Source: a virus
DNA length: 33,576 nt
Direction: 5' to 3' (one strand)
Virus record (IMG/VR): IMGVR_UViG_3300031825_000054
Location: 1-33,576 of that record
How positions within the stretch are numbered: the first letter of the stretch is position 1; each line of letters begins with the position of its first letter. Shown here piece by piece: positions 16,174 through 23,211 of the stretch. A model generated the notes under the pieces. It had not been told where the DNA came from, did no database searches, and worked only from the letters and a program-made list of their open reading frames with translations. Position numbers and translations under genes: made by a program.

Positions 16174-18272
16174 TGGCCACGGTCACCACCACCACCAACA
16201 GCGCGCCGCTGGTCTGGCCGTCGACGACGCTGATCGACCGGTCCCCGGTCACCGGCCACCTCTGGGCGATGGTGAAGGCCAGCACCGCGAACACCTACCA
16301 GCTGTGGCGGTCGCAGGACAACGGCGGCACGTGGGCGCTGGTCACCTCGCAGGTCCGCGCCAGCGTGCAGGAGATCTCCTCCATCCACATCCCCACCGAC
16401 GGGCACGTCTTCTGGGCTTTCCGCACCTACGAGGGCGGCCAGGATCGGATCTACACGCAGCGGATCTACGTGCGGGGCACGACGATCCTGTGGGGCGACC
16501 AGGTGCTGCTGGCCGCGGCCACCGCCGCCTCAGCCGGGGCGGTGTACACCGGCATGGACATCCAGTCGGTGTCCGCCGGTGGGCTGCGGGTGGTCGCCGT
16601 CGCGGTCGGCACGACCAGCGGCAGCAAGATCGGTGTGACGATGCTCGGGGAGACCATCGACGCCAACGACGTGCCCCGCGCCACCCTGGCCATCTACGGC
16701 GGCACCCGCTGGTGGAACCACACCGGCACGGGCCGGATCACCCCGTCGCTGGAGATCGAGCACGTCGGCGACGGCAAGACCGGCGCGCCCGCGCACCTGT
16801 GGGTGACGTGGGGCCGCACCGATGTGTACGTGGCGAAGATGGCGTGGTCGGGTGGCCGGTGGGTCGGCCCGACCTCCCCGGTCCGGCTGAACCCCGCAGC
16901 CATGACCCCGGCGCAGGACCAGCTCACCGCCCGGTGGGACGGCTACCGGCTGATGACGGTGTATCCGGACCCCATCGCCACGTCGACGGTGCGGGTGCTG
17001 GAGCGCAACCGGGCGAACACGGCGACGACGCAGCGGCAGACGCCGGTGCACCCCGCCGGCGTGGTCCGCAACTGCTCGGCCGGCTACAACTCCGTCACCG
17101 GGGACCTGCGGGTGTACGCGGTCGGCACCAGCAACCCCGACCTGTACTACGTGGACTACGCGCGGCTGACCGGCACGTGGACCAGCTGGACCACGGTGTC
17201 GACCACGGACATCCTCGGCGCCTCCGGGAACAACTACAGCGTGCGGCGGGCCACGGACGGCAACGCCCGCTACGACGTGCTGACCGCCCACGCCACCCCG
17301 ACCCCGAACACAATCGTGCACACCCCACAGGTGATCACCTACGCGCCCAACCCGCCGACCTGGGACACCGCGTCGATCGGCTACCCCAACGGCGGCGCCG
17401 CCGACGTCGCCGCGGCGCTGAACCTGTTCTGGAAGTTCTCCGACCCGGACCGGTCGGACACGCAGTCGGCGTGGGCGCTGTCCCGGCAAATCGGGGCGGG
17501 GACGGTCCAGTACTTCCGGGCGTCCGACTCGACGTGGCAGGCCACCGAGCAGAAGAACCTGGGCGCCACCACGTCGAGGTCCCTCGCGGCCGGGTGGGGG
17601 GCCGACGCCGACGCCCCGCACTCGTACGCCGTCAAAGTCTGGGACAGCTCCGACACGGCCAGCCTCTACAGCGCCGCACTGGTGCTGATCCCGTCGACGA
17701 AGGTCAACCCCACCGTCACCGCGCCTACCGCCGCGGAGGTCATCGCCGTCGACACCGTCACCGCGGCGTGGACGGTGGCGCAGCAGACCGCCTACCGGGT
17801 CACCCTGGCCACCAACCCGGGCGGGTTCGTCGTGCACGACTCCGGCTGGCGCACCGGCACCGACACCAGCTACACCGTGCCCTACCGGCTGCCGGACGGC
17901 ACCGGCTGGACGGTGACGGTGCAGACCCGCAACAACGAGGGCTTGGCCTCCACCATCCAGTCGGTGGCGTTCACCGTCGACTACCTGGAGCCACCCACCC
18001 CGACCCTGGTGCCGGCGCCGCTGCCGGCGTCCGGGGTGATCCGCGTGGTCATCACCAACCCCGCCCCGTCCGGTGGGCAGCCAGCGCTGGTCGACCAGGA
18101 CCTGTACCGCCGGCCGGTCGGCGACACCAGCGAGGGGGTGCGGGTCGCCGCCGGTGTGGCCGGCGGCGCCACGGTCGACGACTGGCGGGCTGTGTCCGGT
18201 GTGCCGTACGAGTACCGGGCCCTGACCCGAGGCGTCAACGGCACCTCGATCTACTCGGCGTGGACCGCGTAG
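16173..18272 (+). CDS. Large minor tail protein with Asp-box propeller-like N-terminus and FN3-like C-terminus
   Basis: 699 residues from ATG 16173, with GGGAGGAGAT upstream; GTG 16155 is in frame but unlikely. An Asp-box (BNR) motif SQDNGGTW lies at residues 48-55, and repeated strand-turn patterns to about residue 400 (HIPTDGHVFWAFRTYEGGQ, HLWVTWGRTDVYVAKM, GDLRVYAVGTSNPDLYYVDY) suggest a sialidase-like beta-propeller. No catalytic Arg triad or Asp was identified, so it is probably a binding rather than a hydrolytic domain. Residues 400-699 contain two or more fibronectin-III-like domains (PTWDTASIGYPNGG, PTPTLVPAPLP). Likely a tail fibre or adhesin. It directly precedes the endolysin gene. 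Confidence 0.8.
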   Translation: MATVTTTTNSAPLVWPSTTLIDRSPVTGHLWAMVKASTANTYQLWRSQDNGGTWALVTSQVRASVQEISSIHIPTDGHVFWAFRTYEGGQDRIYTQRIYVRGTTILWGDQVLLAAATAASAGAVYTGMDIQSVSAGGLRVVAVAVGTTSGSKIGVTMLGETIDANDVPRATLAIYGGTRWWNHTGTGRITPSLEIEHVGDGKTGAPAHLWVTWGRTDVYVAKMAWSGGRWVGPTSPVRLNPAAMTPAQDQLTARWDGYRLMTVYPDPIATSTVRVLERNRANTATTQRQTPVHPAGVVRNCSAGYNSVTGDLRVYAVGTSNPDLYYVDYARLTGTWTSWTTVSTTDILGASGNNYSVRRATDGNARYDVLTAHATPTPNTIVHTPQVITYAPNPPTWDTASIGYPNGGAADVAAALNLFWKFSDPDRSDTQSAWALSRQIGAGTVQYFRASDSTWQATEQKNLGATTSRSLAAGWGADADAPHSYAVKVWDSSDTASLYSAALVLIPSTKVNPTVTAPTAAEVIAVDTVTAAWTVAQQTAYRVTLATNPGGFVVHDSGWRTGTDTSYTVPYRLPDGTGWTVTVQTRNNEGLASTIQSVAFTVDYLEPPTPTLVPAPLPASGVIRVVITNPAPSGGQPALVDQDLYRRPVGDTSEGVRVAAGVAGGATVDDWRAVSGVPYEYRALTRGVNGTSIYSAWTA

Positions 18273-18297
18273 AGTCGATCACGAGGAGGAGAACCAT

Positions 18298-19446
18298 GTG
18301 ACGGTCCTGTACGTGGACGTCTCACACCACGACTGGTCACGTCACGGCGGCCAGCTGGACTGGGCCAGGATCCGCGAGGCGACATCGCCGGTGATGGTGG
18401 CCCGCGCCACCTACGGCGACCCGTCCGGCTTCTCCCCGGAGACCCGCTACTTCGGCAGCATGGTCAAGGCCGCCCGGTCGGCCGGCTTCCTGACGGGCGG
18501 GTATCACAACCTGGTGCGCGGCGACGCGGCCAGCATCGCCCGGCAGGTCGACTGGCTGCGCCGCGAGATGGACGCCACCGGCGCGGCCTGGGCGATGCTC
18601 GACGTCGAGCGGTACGACGAACTGGTCTCCCGCAACCTGCACCCCCGCTTCGACGACGCCCGCCGGTTCGTCGAGCGGTGGCGGGCCGTCGACCGCCGGG
18701 TGCTGACGGTGTACCTGCCGCGGTGGATCTGGGACGGCCACATGGGCCGCCCGGACCTGCGGCCGTTGCGCTGCCCGCTGGTCGCCTCCGACTACGGCAC
18801 CAACCCCGACGGCTCGCCGGCGTCCGTCTACCGCGCCCGGGGCGGCGACACCGGGCGCGGCTGGAACGCGTACGGCGGGGCCACCCCGACCATGTGGCAG
18901 TACGGCAGCAACATCGACTGCCCCGGCGCGTCCGGGCAGACCGACGTCAACGCGTACCGCGGCACCTTGGCGCAGCTGCGGGCGCTGCTCACCGGATCGG
19001 AGGAGGATCCCATGGCCCTGGCCGACGTGGAGCGCGAGCTGGCGGAGCTGCGCGCCGACGTGCGCAAGATCCTGACCGGCAACCTGGCCCCCAACCCGGA
19101 CACCGGGAAGCCGGAGAACGCGGTCACCTGGTGGCTGCGGATGCTCGCCAACAACGCCGACCCGACGGTACTCAAGGCGTACCCCGACTGGCCCGCGATC
19201 CCGGCGGGGCTTGCGCAACTCGGGGCCCAGCTCGCCGTGCTGCGCGCCGACGTGGCGGCCCTGGCCGGTCGGGACCCGGTCGACGAGGCGCAGCTGGCCG
19301 ACCTGCTCGCCCCGCAACTGGTCGCCGCGGTAACGGCGCAGTTGCCCGACGACCTCGGGGGGATGACCCGCGACCAGGTCGTCGGTGCGGTGGAGCAGGG
19401 CGTGCGGGACGCGTTCGCCGGCGGCCTCGCACCGGACGCGGCCTGA
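18298..19446 (+). CDS. Endolysin, GH25 muramidase
   Basis: Peptidoglycan hydrolase for host lysis. Start GTG 18298 follows GGAGGAGAACC; the ATG two bases upstream is immediately followed by a stop. Residues 1-230 match glycoside hydrolase family 25: YVDVSHHDW with D7 at strand one, GGYHNLVRGD, the catalytic-region LDVERYDEL with D102 and E104, and the terminal MWQYGSN followed by TDVNAYRG. Residues 240-382 are a helical, coiled-coil-like extension (LADVERELAELRADVRKIL) with no recognised cell-wall-binding repeat. A second strong start lies inside at ATG 19012, in frame. No signal peptide, so export needs a holin. Confidence 0.9.
   Translation: MTVLYVDVSHHDWSRHGGQLDWARIREATSPVMVARATYGDPSGFSPETRYFGSMVKAARSAGFLTGGYHNLVRGDAASIARQVDWLRREMDATGAAWAMLDVERYDELVSRNLHPRFDDARRFVERWRAVDRRVLTVYLPRWIWDGHMGRPDLRPLRCPLVASDYGTNPDGSPASVYRARGGDTGRGWNAYGGATPTMWQYGSNIDCPGASGQTDVNAYRGTLAQLRALLTGSEEDPMALADVERELAELRADVRKILTGNLAPNPDTGKPENAVTWWLRMLANNADPTVLKAYPDWPAIPAGLAQLGAQLAVLRADVAALAGRDPVDEAQLADLLAPQLVAAVTAQLPDDLGGMTRDQVVGAVEQGVRDAFAGGLAPDAA
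19012..19446 (+). CDS. Internal in-frame translation product of the endolysin (C-terminal domain only)
   Basis: ATG 19012 is in frame with the endolysin and preceded by CGGAGGAGGATC at about six bases, a better Shine-Dalgarno than that of many full genes here. Initiation there would give a 144-residue C-terminal protein, MALADVERELAEL and onward. Several phage endolysins make such shorter products that assemble with the full-length enzyme. Whether it is used is not visible from sequence; a purine-rich coding accident is possible. Confidence 0.5.
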   Translation: MALADVERELAELRADVRKILTGNLAPNPDTGKPENAVTWWLRMLANNADPTVLKAYPDWPAIPAGLAQLGAQLAVLRADVAALAGRDPVDEAQLADLLAPQLVAAVTAQLPDDLGGMTRDQVVGAVEQGVRDAFAGGLAPDAA

Positions 19447-19447
19447 T

Positions 19448-19861
19448 ATGGATGACCGGCCGCCGCCGCTGCTGGTGGTGTCCGGCCGGCGCCGCCCGCA
19501 CGAGGTGATGCTGTTGGCGGTGTCGGTGTTCCTCGGCCTGTCCTACCTGGCGGGCGCGCCGAGGCCCGGAAGCGTCAATGCCGCCCTACCTACGGCCGTG
19601 GTGTACGGCTGGGCGATCGCCCTGCTGGCGACCGGCGCCGCCGGGCTCTGGGCGTGTTTCTCCCGGGACACCGAGGAGGGGCTGGAGCTGGAGCGCGGCG
19701 CGATGGTGGCGCAGACCGGCGCCCTGATCCTCTACGCCACCATCGCGGTCACCTCCGTCGGGTTCGCTGCCCTGATCAGCGCCACCGTCGTCACGGGCTG
19801 GGCGATCGCGAACGCCGTCCGCGCCGTGCAGATCACCCGCGATTTGCGGGGTCTGAGGTGA
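19448..19861 (+). CDS. Four-helix membrane protein, holin-like candidate
   Basis: 137 residues from ATG 19448, one base after the endolysin stop. Four hydrophobic segments are visible: near residues 18-36 (EVMLLAVSVFLGLSYLAG), 47-70 (AVVYGWAIALLATGAAGLWA), 83-108 (AQTGALILYATIAVTSVGFAAL) and 108-124 (ISATVVTGWAIANAV). A charged loop lies around FSRDTEEGLELERG. Basic ends (RRRPHE, TRDLRGLR) favour cytoplasmic termini. Position in the lysis module suggests a holin or accessory membrane protein. It resembles no specific family I can name. The stop overlaps the next GTG. Confidence 0.7.
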   Translation: MDDRPPPLLVVSGRRRPHEVMLLAVSVFLGLSYLAGAPRPGSVNAALPTAVVYGWAIALLATGAAGLWACFSRDTEEGLELERGAMVAQTGALILYATIAVTSVGFAALISATVVTGWAIANAVRAVQITRDLRGLR

Positions 19862-20253
19862 CCAACGGTTGGGTGGCCCTCGCGACGATCGTGGGCGGCA
19901 TCATCGCCTCCGCCGGCGGGGGCGAGATCATCAAGGCGGCGCTGCGGAAGCTGCGGCAGCGCGGCACGCCCGTGGAGCGGGTGCGGACGCTGACGGAGTC
20001 CACGCTGGAGTGGGCGGAGAGTCTGAAGTCGGAGGCGGCGGCAGCGCGCAAGGACGCGAGGGCGGCACGCGCCGAGACGGCGCAGGTCCGCCGGGAGGTG
20101 GCCACCATCCGGGTCGACCTGGAGTACCTGGAGTCGCTGGTGTCGCGGATCACCCAGCTGATCCATCACGAGCCAGGCATGACGATCGAGCGGTTGCGGC
20201 TGCTGGTGCCCGAGGGGCCACCGCGCCGCCGGCAGGGAGGTAGACCCTCATGA
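19858..20253 (+). CDS. Membrane-anchored coiled-coil protein, lysis module (DUF2746-like)
   Basis: 131 residues from GTG 19858, overlapping the previous stop. One N-terminal hydrophobic helix (VALATIVGGIIASAGGGEII) is followed by a basic segment and a long heptad-like helix of Ala, Arg and Glu (SLKSEAAAARKDARAARAE, VRREVATIRVDLEYLE), then a Pro/Arg-rich tail. This is the architecture of many small actinophage proteins between endolysin and holin genes, for which a spanin-like or holin-regulator role has been proposed. No motif settles the function. Confidence 0.7.
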   Translation: MTNGWVALATIVGGIIASAGGGEIIKAALRKLRQRGTPVERVRTLTESTLEWAESLKSEAAAARKDARAARAETAQVRREVATIRVDLEYLESLVSRITQLIHHEPGMTIERLRLLVPEGPPRRRQGGRPS

Positions 20254-20519
20254 CCGATCCGAGCACGACCACGCAGGCGCGGCATCCGTGGCGGGCGGTG
20301 CTGCGCACCATCGTGGCGTACATCCCGCCGGTGGCCATCATGCTGCCCGAGGCCGCCCGGGCGGCCGGGGTCGAGCGGTGGGCGTGGGTCGCGGCGATCC
20401 TCGCCGTGGCCGGCGCGATCACCCGCGTTCTGGCGGTCCCCAGCGTCAACCGGTTCTTCCAGCAGGTGTTCCCGCCGCTGGCCGCCGCGCCGGGCTGGAA
20501 GCCGCCGAGGGAGCCGTGA
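20250..20519 (+). CDS. Holin candidate
   Basis: 89 residues with two predicted transmembrane helices (AVLRTIVAYIPPVAIMLP and WAWVAAILAVAGAITRVLAV) linked by a short charged turn (EAARAAGVER), a basic N-terminus and a C-terminal amphipathic tail (SVNRFFQQVFPPLAAAPGW). This two-helix form with a VPSVNRF-like tail is typical of small actinophage holins, which permeabilise the membrane and control lysis timing. The gene overlaps the upstream stop (ATGA) and ends the lysis group. Confidence 0.75.
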   Translation: MTDPSTTTQARHPWRAVLRTIVAYIPPVAIMLPEAARAAGVERWAWVAAILAVAGAITRVLAVPSVNRFFQQVFPPLAAAPGWKPPREP

Positions 20520-20521
20520 CC

Positions 20522-20956
20522 ATGTGGCCGTTCCGGCGCGGCGCGAGAGTCGACCGGCCCGCCCACCTGGCGGCTGACCCTCCCGGCCGCCAGGGCGATT
20601 GCGACCGTCCGCCCGTGGGGTGGACCTGCCCCCGTGGATATGGCCACGACGGACCGTGCGCTGCCGTGCCGGTGAACGCGCCGCCGAGGATGCCGCACTG
20701 CGACTCAGCGGTGCTGCACGCCCCCGGCGAGTGCGCCTACTGCGACGCCCACCCGGACTGGCAGCAGCTGCGCCAGCTGTGGGGTATCGCGTTCACCGGT
20801 CACGCGCCGAAGGTCGACGTCGAGCGGCCGTGGCTGTCGGAGGTGCCATGCCCGTCCGACGCCCGCCGGCCGGGCGGCGCAAACCAGGTGTGGCCCGGGA
20901 ACCGGCCGGAGATCGGCCGCACCGGCCGCGCAGCCGGCGGCCCGTACCTGCCGTAG
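20522..20956 (+). CDS. Cys-rich hypothetical protein
   Basis: 144 residues from ATG 20522, chosen for GAGGGAG at eight bases; GTG 20516, overlapping the holin stop, is alternative. Cys and His are clustered in two groups: GDCDRP, WTCPRGYGHDGPC and then PHCDSAVLHAPGECAYCD, which suggests one or two structural zinc sites. The segment HPDWQQLRQLWGIAFTGH is the most conserved-looking part. Similar small proteins occur near actinophage lysis genes without assigned function. It is the last plus-strand gene of the late operon. The 78 bases between it and the convergent minus-strand gene show only a weak 4-bp stem (20957-20968). Confidence 0.7.
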   Translation: MWPFRRGARVDRPAHLAADPPGRQGDCDRPPVGWTCPRGYGHDGPCAAVPVNAPPRMPHCDSAVLHAPGECAYCDAHPDWQQLRQLWGIAFTGHAPKVDVERPWLSEVPCPSDARRPGGANQVWPGNRPEIGRTGRAAGGPYLP

Positions 20957-21034
20957 GGCGAATGCGCCGTCAGCCAGGACGAACGACATCGCCCCGCTCT
21001 GCTTCGCCAGGTTGGGGGCGCTCCGTGCCTGGGT

Positions 21035-21535
21035 TCAGTGCACCTTCGCGACCTTACAGGTAATGGAGCCGTCGCTAGGCGTTGCGTTCAGAAATGTCGA
21101 CTCCTCGCCCCGCACCGTGTCGTGCGCTGGCACGCTCCCCACGTAGGCGGTGTCAGTATCCAGGCGAGCCCCGGACGAGTCCCGGTACTCGATGTCGATC
21201 CTGACTCGGCGGGCCTTGTCTCCGTTGTTGGTCACCGAGTAGCCGACTTTCGCGACGCTGCCCGTGCCGCCACACGACGTAAGCTCCACGTCGATCTTCT
21301 TCACGGCGTTGCGTTCGCCGACGGCGCCAACCACAGCCAGACCGCCACACAGCAGCACGACCAGGCCGATCGACCCGAACACGATGATGAGGATGCCGCC
21401 GGTCGAACTCCAAAAGCTCTTCTTCCTCGGCGGCGGGTAGAAGCCATACGGGCCGGGCACGGGCGGGTGCGGTGGTGGCGGGTACGGCCCGGGCTGCTGC
21501 GGAAACGGGCGGGTCGGCTGGTCGGGTGTGGTCAC
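21035..21535 (-). CDS. Single-pass membrane protein with Pro-rich cytoplasmic tail and C-terminal beta domain
   Basis: 166 residues from GTG at 21535, which overlaps the upstream mini-gene stop (GTGA), so translation is likely coupled. Residues 1-40 are a Pro/Gly/Tyr-rich tail (QQPGPYPPPPHPPVPGPY), residues 47-70 a transmembrane helix (ILIIVFGSIGLVVLLCGGLA), and residues 80-166 an extracytoplasmic beta domain with two Cys (SCGGTGS, SITCKVAKV) that may form a disulphide. The pattern VGYSVTNNGDKARRVRIDIEY resembles FxLYD-type immunoglobulin-like domains of actinobacterial surface proteins. Opposite strand to the lytic genes and next to the immunity region, so it may be expressed in the lysogen. 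Function unknown. Confidence 0.75.
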   Translation of the reverse strand: MTTPDQPTRPFPQQPGPYPPPPHPPVPGPYGFYPPPRKKSFWSSTGGILIIVFGSIGLVVLLCGGLAVVGAVGERNAVKKIDVELTSCGGTGSVAKVGYSVTNNGDKARRVRIDIEYRDSSGARLDTDTAYVGSVPAHDTVRGEESTFLNATPSDGSITCKVAKVH

Positions 21536-21660
21536 GGCTGCCCCAGTTGTCCAAGGTAGGCGAAGATGAACGGCGCCGTGATTCCGACCGTGATACAGAA
21601 GAGAAGCCAGGCGCAGACGAGAATCAGCGGCAGATACGGGTGCCGATCGGACAGGTTCAT
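21532..21660 (-). CDS. 42-residue membrane peptide
   Basis: Small gene read from ATG at 21660 to TGA at 21532-21534. The peptide begins MNLSDRHPYLPLI, then is almost wholly hydrophobic (LVCAWLLFCITVGITAPFIF) and ends AYLGQLGQP, giving one transmembrane helix with a short polar N-terminus. No Shine-Dalgarno is clear. Its stop overlaps the GTG of the larger membrane protein, implying a coupled pair that may act as a complex. Not recognised. Coding is supported by reading-frame coupling more than by length. Confidence 0.6.
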   Translation of the reverse strand: MNLSDRHPYLPLILVCAWLLFCITVGITAPFIFAYLGQLGQP

Positions 21661-21683
21661 GCCGGGCACGGTACTCGCGGCGG

Positions 21684-22010
21684 TCAATGGTCACCAGGTG
21701 CGTCACGTGTCGCACCTCGCAGACGCCGGCGTGGCCGGCGACGTGCCGACGGTATGGCCTCCGGCGGCACCACATCGCCGGAGACGGCCCGCTGCCGGGG
21801 GACCACGGGCCGGACGGTGGTGGCGACCTCGACCTGCGGCAGGTCGTCGAGCGCTGCGGCGATCAGCAGGTCGGCGTGCCCATCGAGGACCATCCGCAGG
21901 GCCACGGCCGCCTCCGCGACGGCGGTCACCTGGTAGCCGCAGTCGAGGGCGTAGGCTGCGGCGTCGGCGAGCCGCTGGGCCTGGTCGTGATCGGGCATGA
22001 CGATGACCAC
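21684..22010 (-). CDS. Small Rossmann-like (resolvase N-domain-like) protein
   Basis: 108 residues from GTG at 22010. Residues 1-70 (VIVMPDHDQAQRLADAA, CGYQVTAVAEAA, MVLDGHADLLIAAALDDLP) have the strand-helix-strand pattern of a small alpha/beta domain like the N-terminus of serine recombinases, but no catalytic Ser/Arg set is seen, so it is not an active recombinase. The last 25 residues are Arg-rich (RRRPRRRLRG). A second protein with the same spacing of features is encoded at 23212-23535. No Shine-Dalgarno precedes the start, and a strong hairpin separates it from the gene upstream, so it may have its own promoter. Function unknown. Confidence 0.6.
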   Translation of the reverse strand: MVIVMPDHDQAQRLADAAAYALDCGYQVTAVAEAAVALRMVLDGHADLLIAAALDDLPQVEVATTVRPVVPRQRAVSGDVVPPEAIPSARRRPRRRLRGATRDAPGDH

Positions 22011-22021
22011 GCGGGGAGACC

Positions 22022-22056
22022 GCGGCCCGCCACCGGGTGCGGAGGTGGCGGGCCGC
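22022..22056 (-). terminator. Hairpin terminator
   Basis: Perfect 13-bp inverted repeat GCGGCCCGCCACC (22022-22034) and GGTGGCGGGCCGC (22044-22056) around a 9-base loop. It lies 20 bases past the stop of the minus-strand gene ending at 22076 and before the next start, so it probably terminates that transcript. No T-run follows on the minus strand, as is common in GC-rich actinobacteria. Confidence 0.75.
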
Positions 22057-22075
22057 AGCGGGTCCGGGGGCGGCT

Positions 22076-22624
22076 CTACCAGGACGCCCGCCTAGCGCCT
22101 CGGCACCCCTTGCTCAGGTCGAGCAGTCGGCGTACCTGGTGGGAGAGGACGCGACCCTGGCCGAGGGACAGCACGACCTCTTGGCCGCCGGCGTCGATGA
22201 CGGTCAACGTCAGCATCGGGTCGACGGCGGCGGCGAGGGCCTGCGTCAGCGTCAGCTCGACGATGGTCGGGTCGGGGCAGCCTGCGTTGACTGGCAGCCG
22301 GACCGACCGGTGTTGGCCACGGCCGGCGCAGTCGCGGCGGTCGCACCAGTGCGGGTGTGGCATGTCGGCCGGGTCGGAGAGCTGCCCGGTGGGGTAGACG
22401 TGCACGTGCCCGCACGGCCGGTTGATGTCGGGGGCGAGGGGGACGCGGCGGGCGGTGAGGCCGGCCGCCTGGCACGCCGACACCGCCGGGATGCCATGTA
22501 GGTCGCAGACGTACGCCGAGGCGTCCAGCGAGCCGTGCAGGTCGCCGTTGGCGGCGCTGTAGATCTCCAGCCGGACGGTGGCGGGCCCTCCACACGTGGG
22601 GAGCGCGATGGGTAGGGTTCTCAT
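22076..22624 (-). CDS. Cys/His-rich hypothetical protein
   Basis: 182 residues from ATG 22624, three bases after a hairpin whose loop and 3-prime arm hold the Shine-Dalgarno (see 22628-22645). Cys and His form scattered pairs: LPTCGGPATV, AYVCDLHG, ACQAAG, CGHVHVY, HWCDRRDCAGRGQH. This suggests one or two zinc sites in the first 110 residues. The remainder is an alpha/beta domain (VDPMLTLTVIDAGGQEVVLSLG). Family not recognised, though an N-terminal CGG and CDLHG pattern is common in small actinobacterial phage and ICE proteins. It diverges from an HTH gene across a regulatory region rich in inverted repeats. Confidence 0.7.
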   Translation of the reverse strand: MRTLPIALPTCGGPATVRLEIYSAANGDLHGSLDASAYVCDLHGIPAVSACQAAGLTARRVPLAPDINRPCGHVHVYPTGQLSDPADMPHPHWCDRRDCAGRGQHRSVRLPVNAGCPDPTIVELTLTQALAAAVDPMLTLTVIDAGGQEVVLSLGQGRVLSHQVRRLLDLSKGCRGARRASW

Positions 22625-22627
22625 GGG

Positions 22628-22645
22628 TCGACCTCCCGGGGTCGA
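22628..22645 (-). promoter_or_regulatory. SD-presenting leader hairpin
   Basis: On the minus strand, TCGACC (22645-22640) and GGTCGA (22633-22628) pair around CCGGGA; the Shine-Dalgarno GGGAGG straddles loop and 3-prime arm. The arm ends 3 bases before ATG 22624. The same architecture with different but still complementary arms is found at 25001-25018, and both are preceded by CCTTGA. A leader element affecting initiation is inferred. Confidence 0.55.
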
Positions 22646-22724
22646 TCAAGGGCTCCCGGGACGCTGCGCCACAGCTTCCCGGGGCCCGCCTTGACGGTGA
22701 CGATGGATGACCGTCTCACTGCTC

Positions 22725-22754
22725 ACGGTATGCCTGGCAGTGCCACATCATCAA
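22725..22754 (-). promoter_or_regulatory. Candidate promoter for the Cys/His-rich gene
   Basis: On the minus strand, TTGATG (22754-22749) and TACCGT (22730-22725) are spaced by 18 bases, matching an actinobacterial -35 TTGNNN and -10 TANNNT. Predicted start near 22718 gives a leader of roughly 94 bases carrying the SD hairpin. The -35 lies inside the inverted repeat at 22743-22766, so a bound regulator would block it. Confidence 0.4.
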
Positions 22755-22796
22755 CCCTTGATGTGGATACATGGTGTCGTTCCGTGTGGACCACAC
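22743..22796. promoter_or_regulatory. Operator-like inverted repeats in the divergent region
   Basis: CCACATC (22743-22749) pairs with GATGTGG (22760-22766), and GTGTGG (22784-22789) pairs with CCACAC (22791-22796). All four arms share CCACA or its complement TGTGG. An alternative inner palindrome, CATCAACCCTTGATG, lies at 22749-22763. The block sits between the minus-strand gene at 22624 and the HTH gene at 22847. This 222-base region lacks third-position G/C bias, so it is not coding. Binding by the adjacent HTH protein is a guess. Confidence 0.5.
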
Positions 22797-22846
22797 AAGA
22801 TCCCCACGTCGTGGCAGGCCCCGGCGGATACATAGGATTCCGCGAC

Positions 22847-23098
22847 GTGGCCACGCTCGACGACCTGGTGAAGGCGTACCGGCGCGCCGAGAGTGCGGTG
22901 CCGGCAGCCGAACGGGCCGCCGAAGCGAAGGTCAAGGCAGCACGGGAGGCACAGGCCGCAGCCCGCCGCGCGCTGGCCGCCGGCATCATCGAGGCGTGGC
23001 AGGCCGGCATCAGCCAGTCGGAGATCGCACGGCGGACCGGTTACTCACGGGAGCACATCCGGCGGATCCTGCGTGCCGGGGGAATCGAGCCGGAGTAG
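22847..23098 (+). CDS. Small HTH protein with coiled helix
   Basis: 83 residues from GTG 22847. An upstream TTG at 22691 is in frame, but codons 22691-22846 lack the G/C third-position bias of real genes here, so the shorter form is preferred. Residues 1-45 are a charged Ala-rich helix (TLDDLVKAYRRAESAV, AAREAQAAARRAL). Residues 48-80 carry a helix-turn-helix typical of small DNA-binding proteins (GISQSEIARRTGYSREHIRRIL). TAGGAT (22833-22838) could be a -10 for a nearly leaderless message. Probably a regulator acting on the adjoining inverted repeats, by position only. Confidence 0.65.
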   Translation: MATLDDLVKAYRRAESAVPAAERAAEAKVKAAREAQAAARRALAAGIIEAWQAGISQSEIARRTGYSREHIRRILRAGGIEPE

Positions 23099-23211
23099 CG
23101 GCTTCCTGTTTGAGCAGTACGCCTGTTCGGATAGGCAGAGGCAGATCCCGCGTTATCTGTCAGACCGGCGGAGAATTGTTGACTCTGCAACTTGTAGCTG
23201 GCGAAATCGTC

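Noticed and set aside
22691-22846. Longer start (TTG 22691) for the small HTH gene
   Set aside because: The extra 52 codons lack G/C third-position bias and contain the operator-like repeats.
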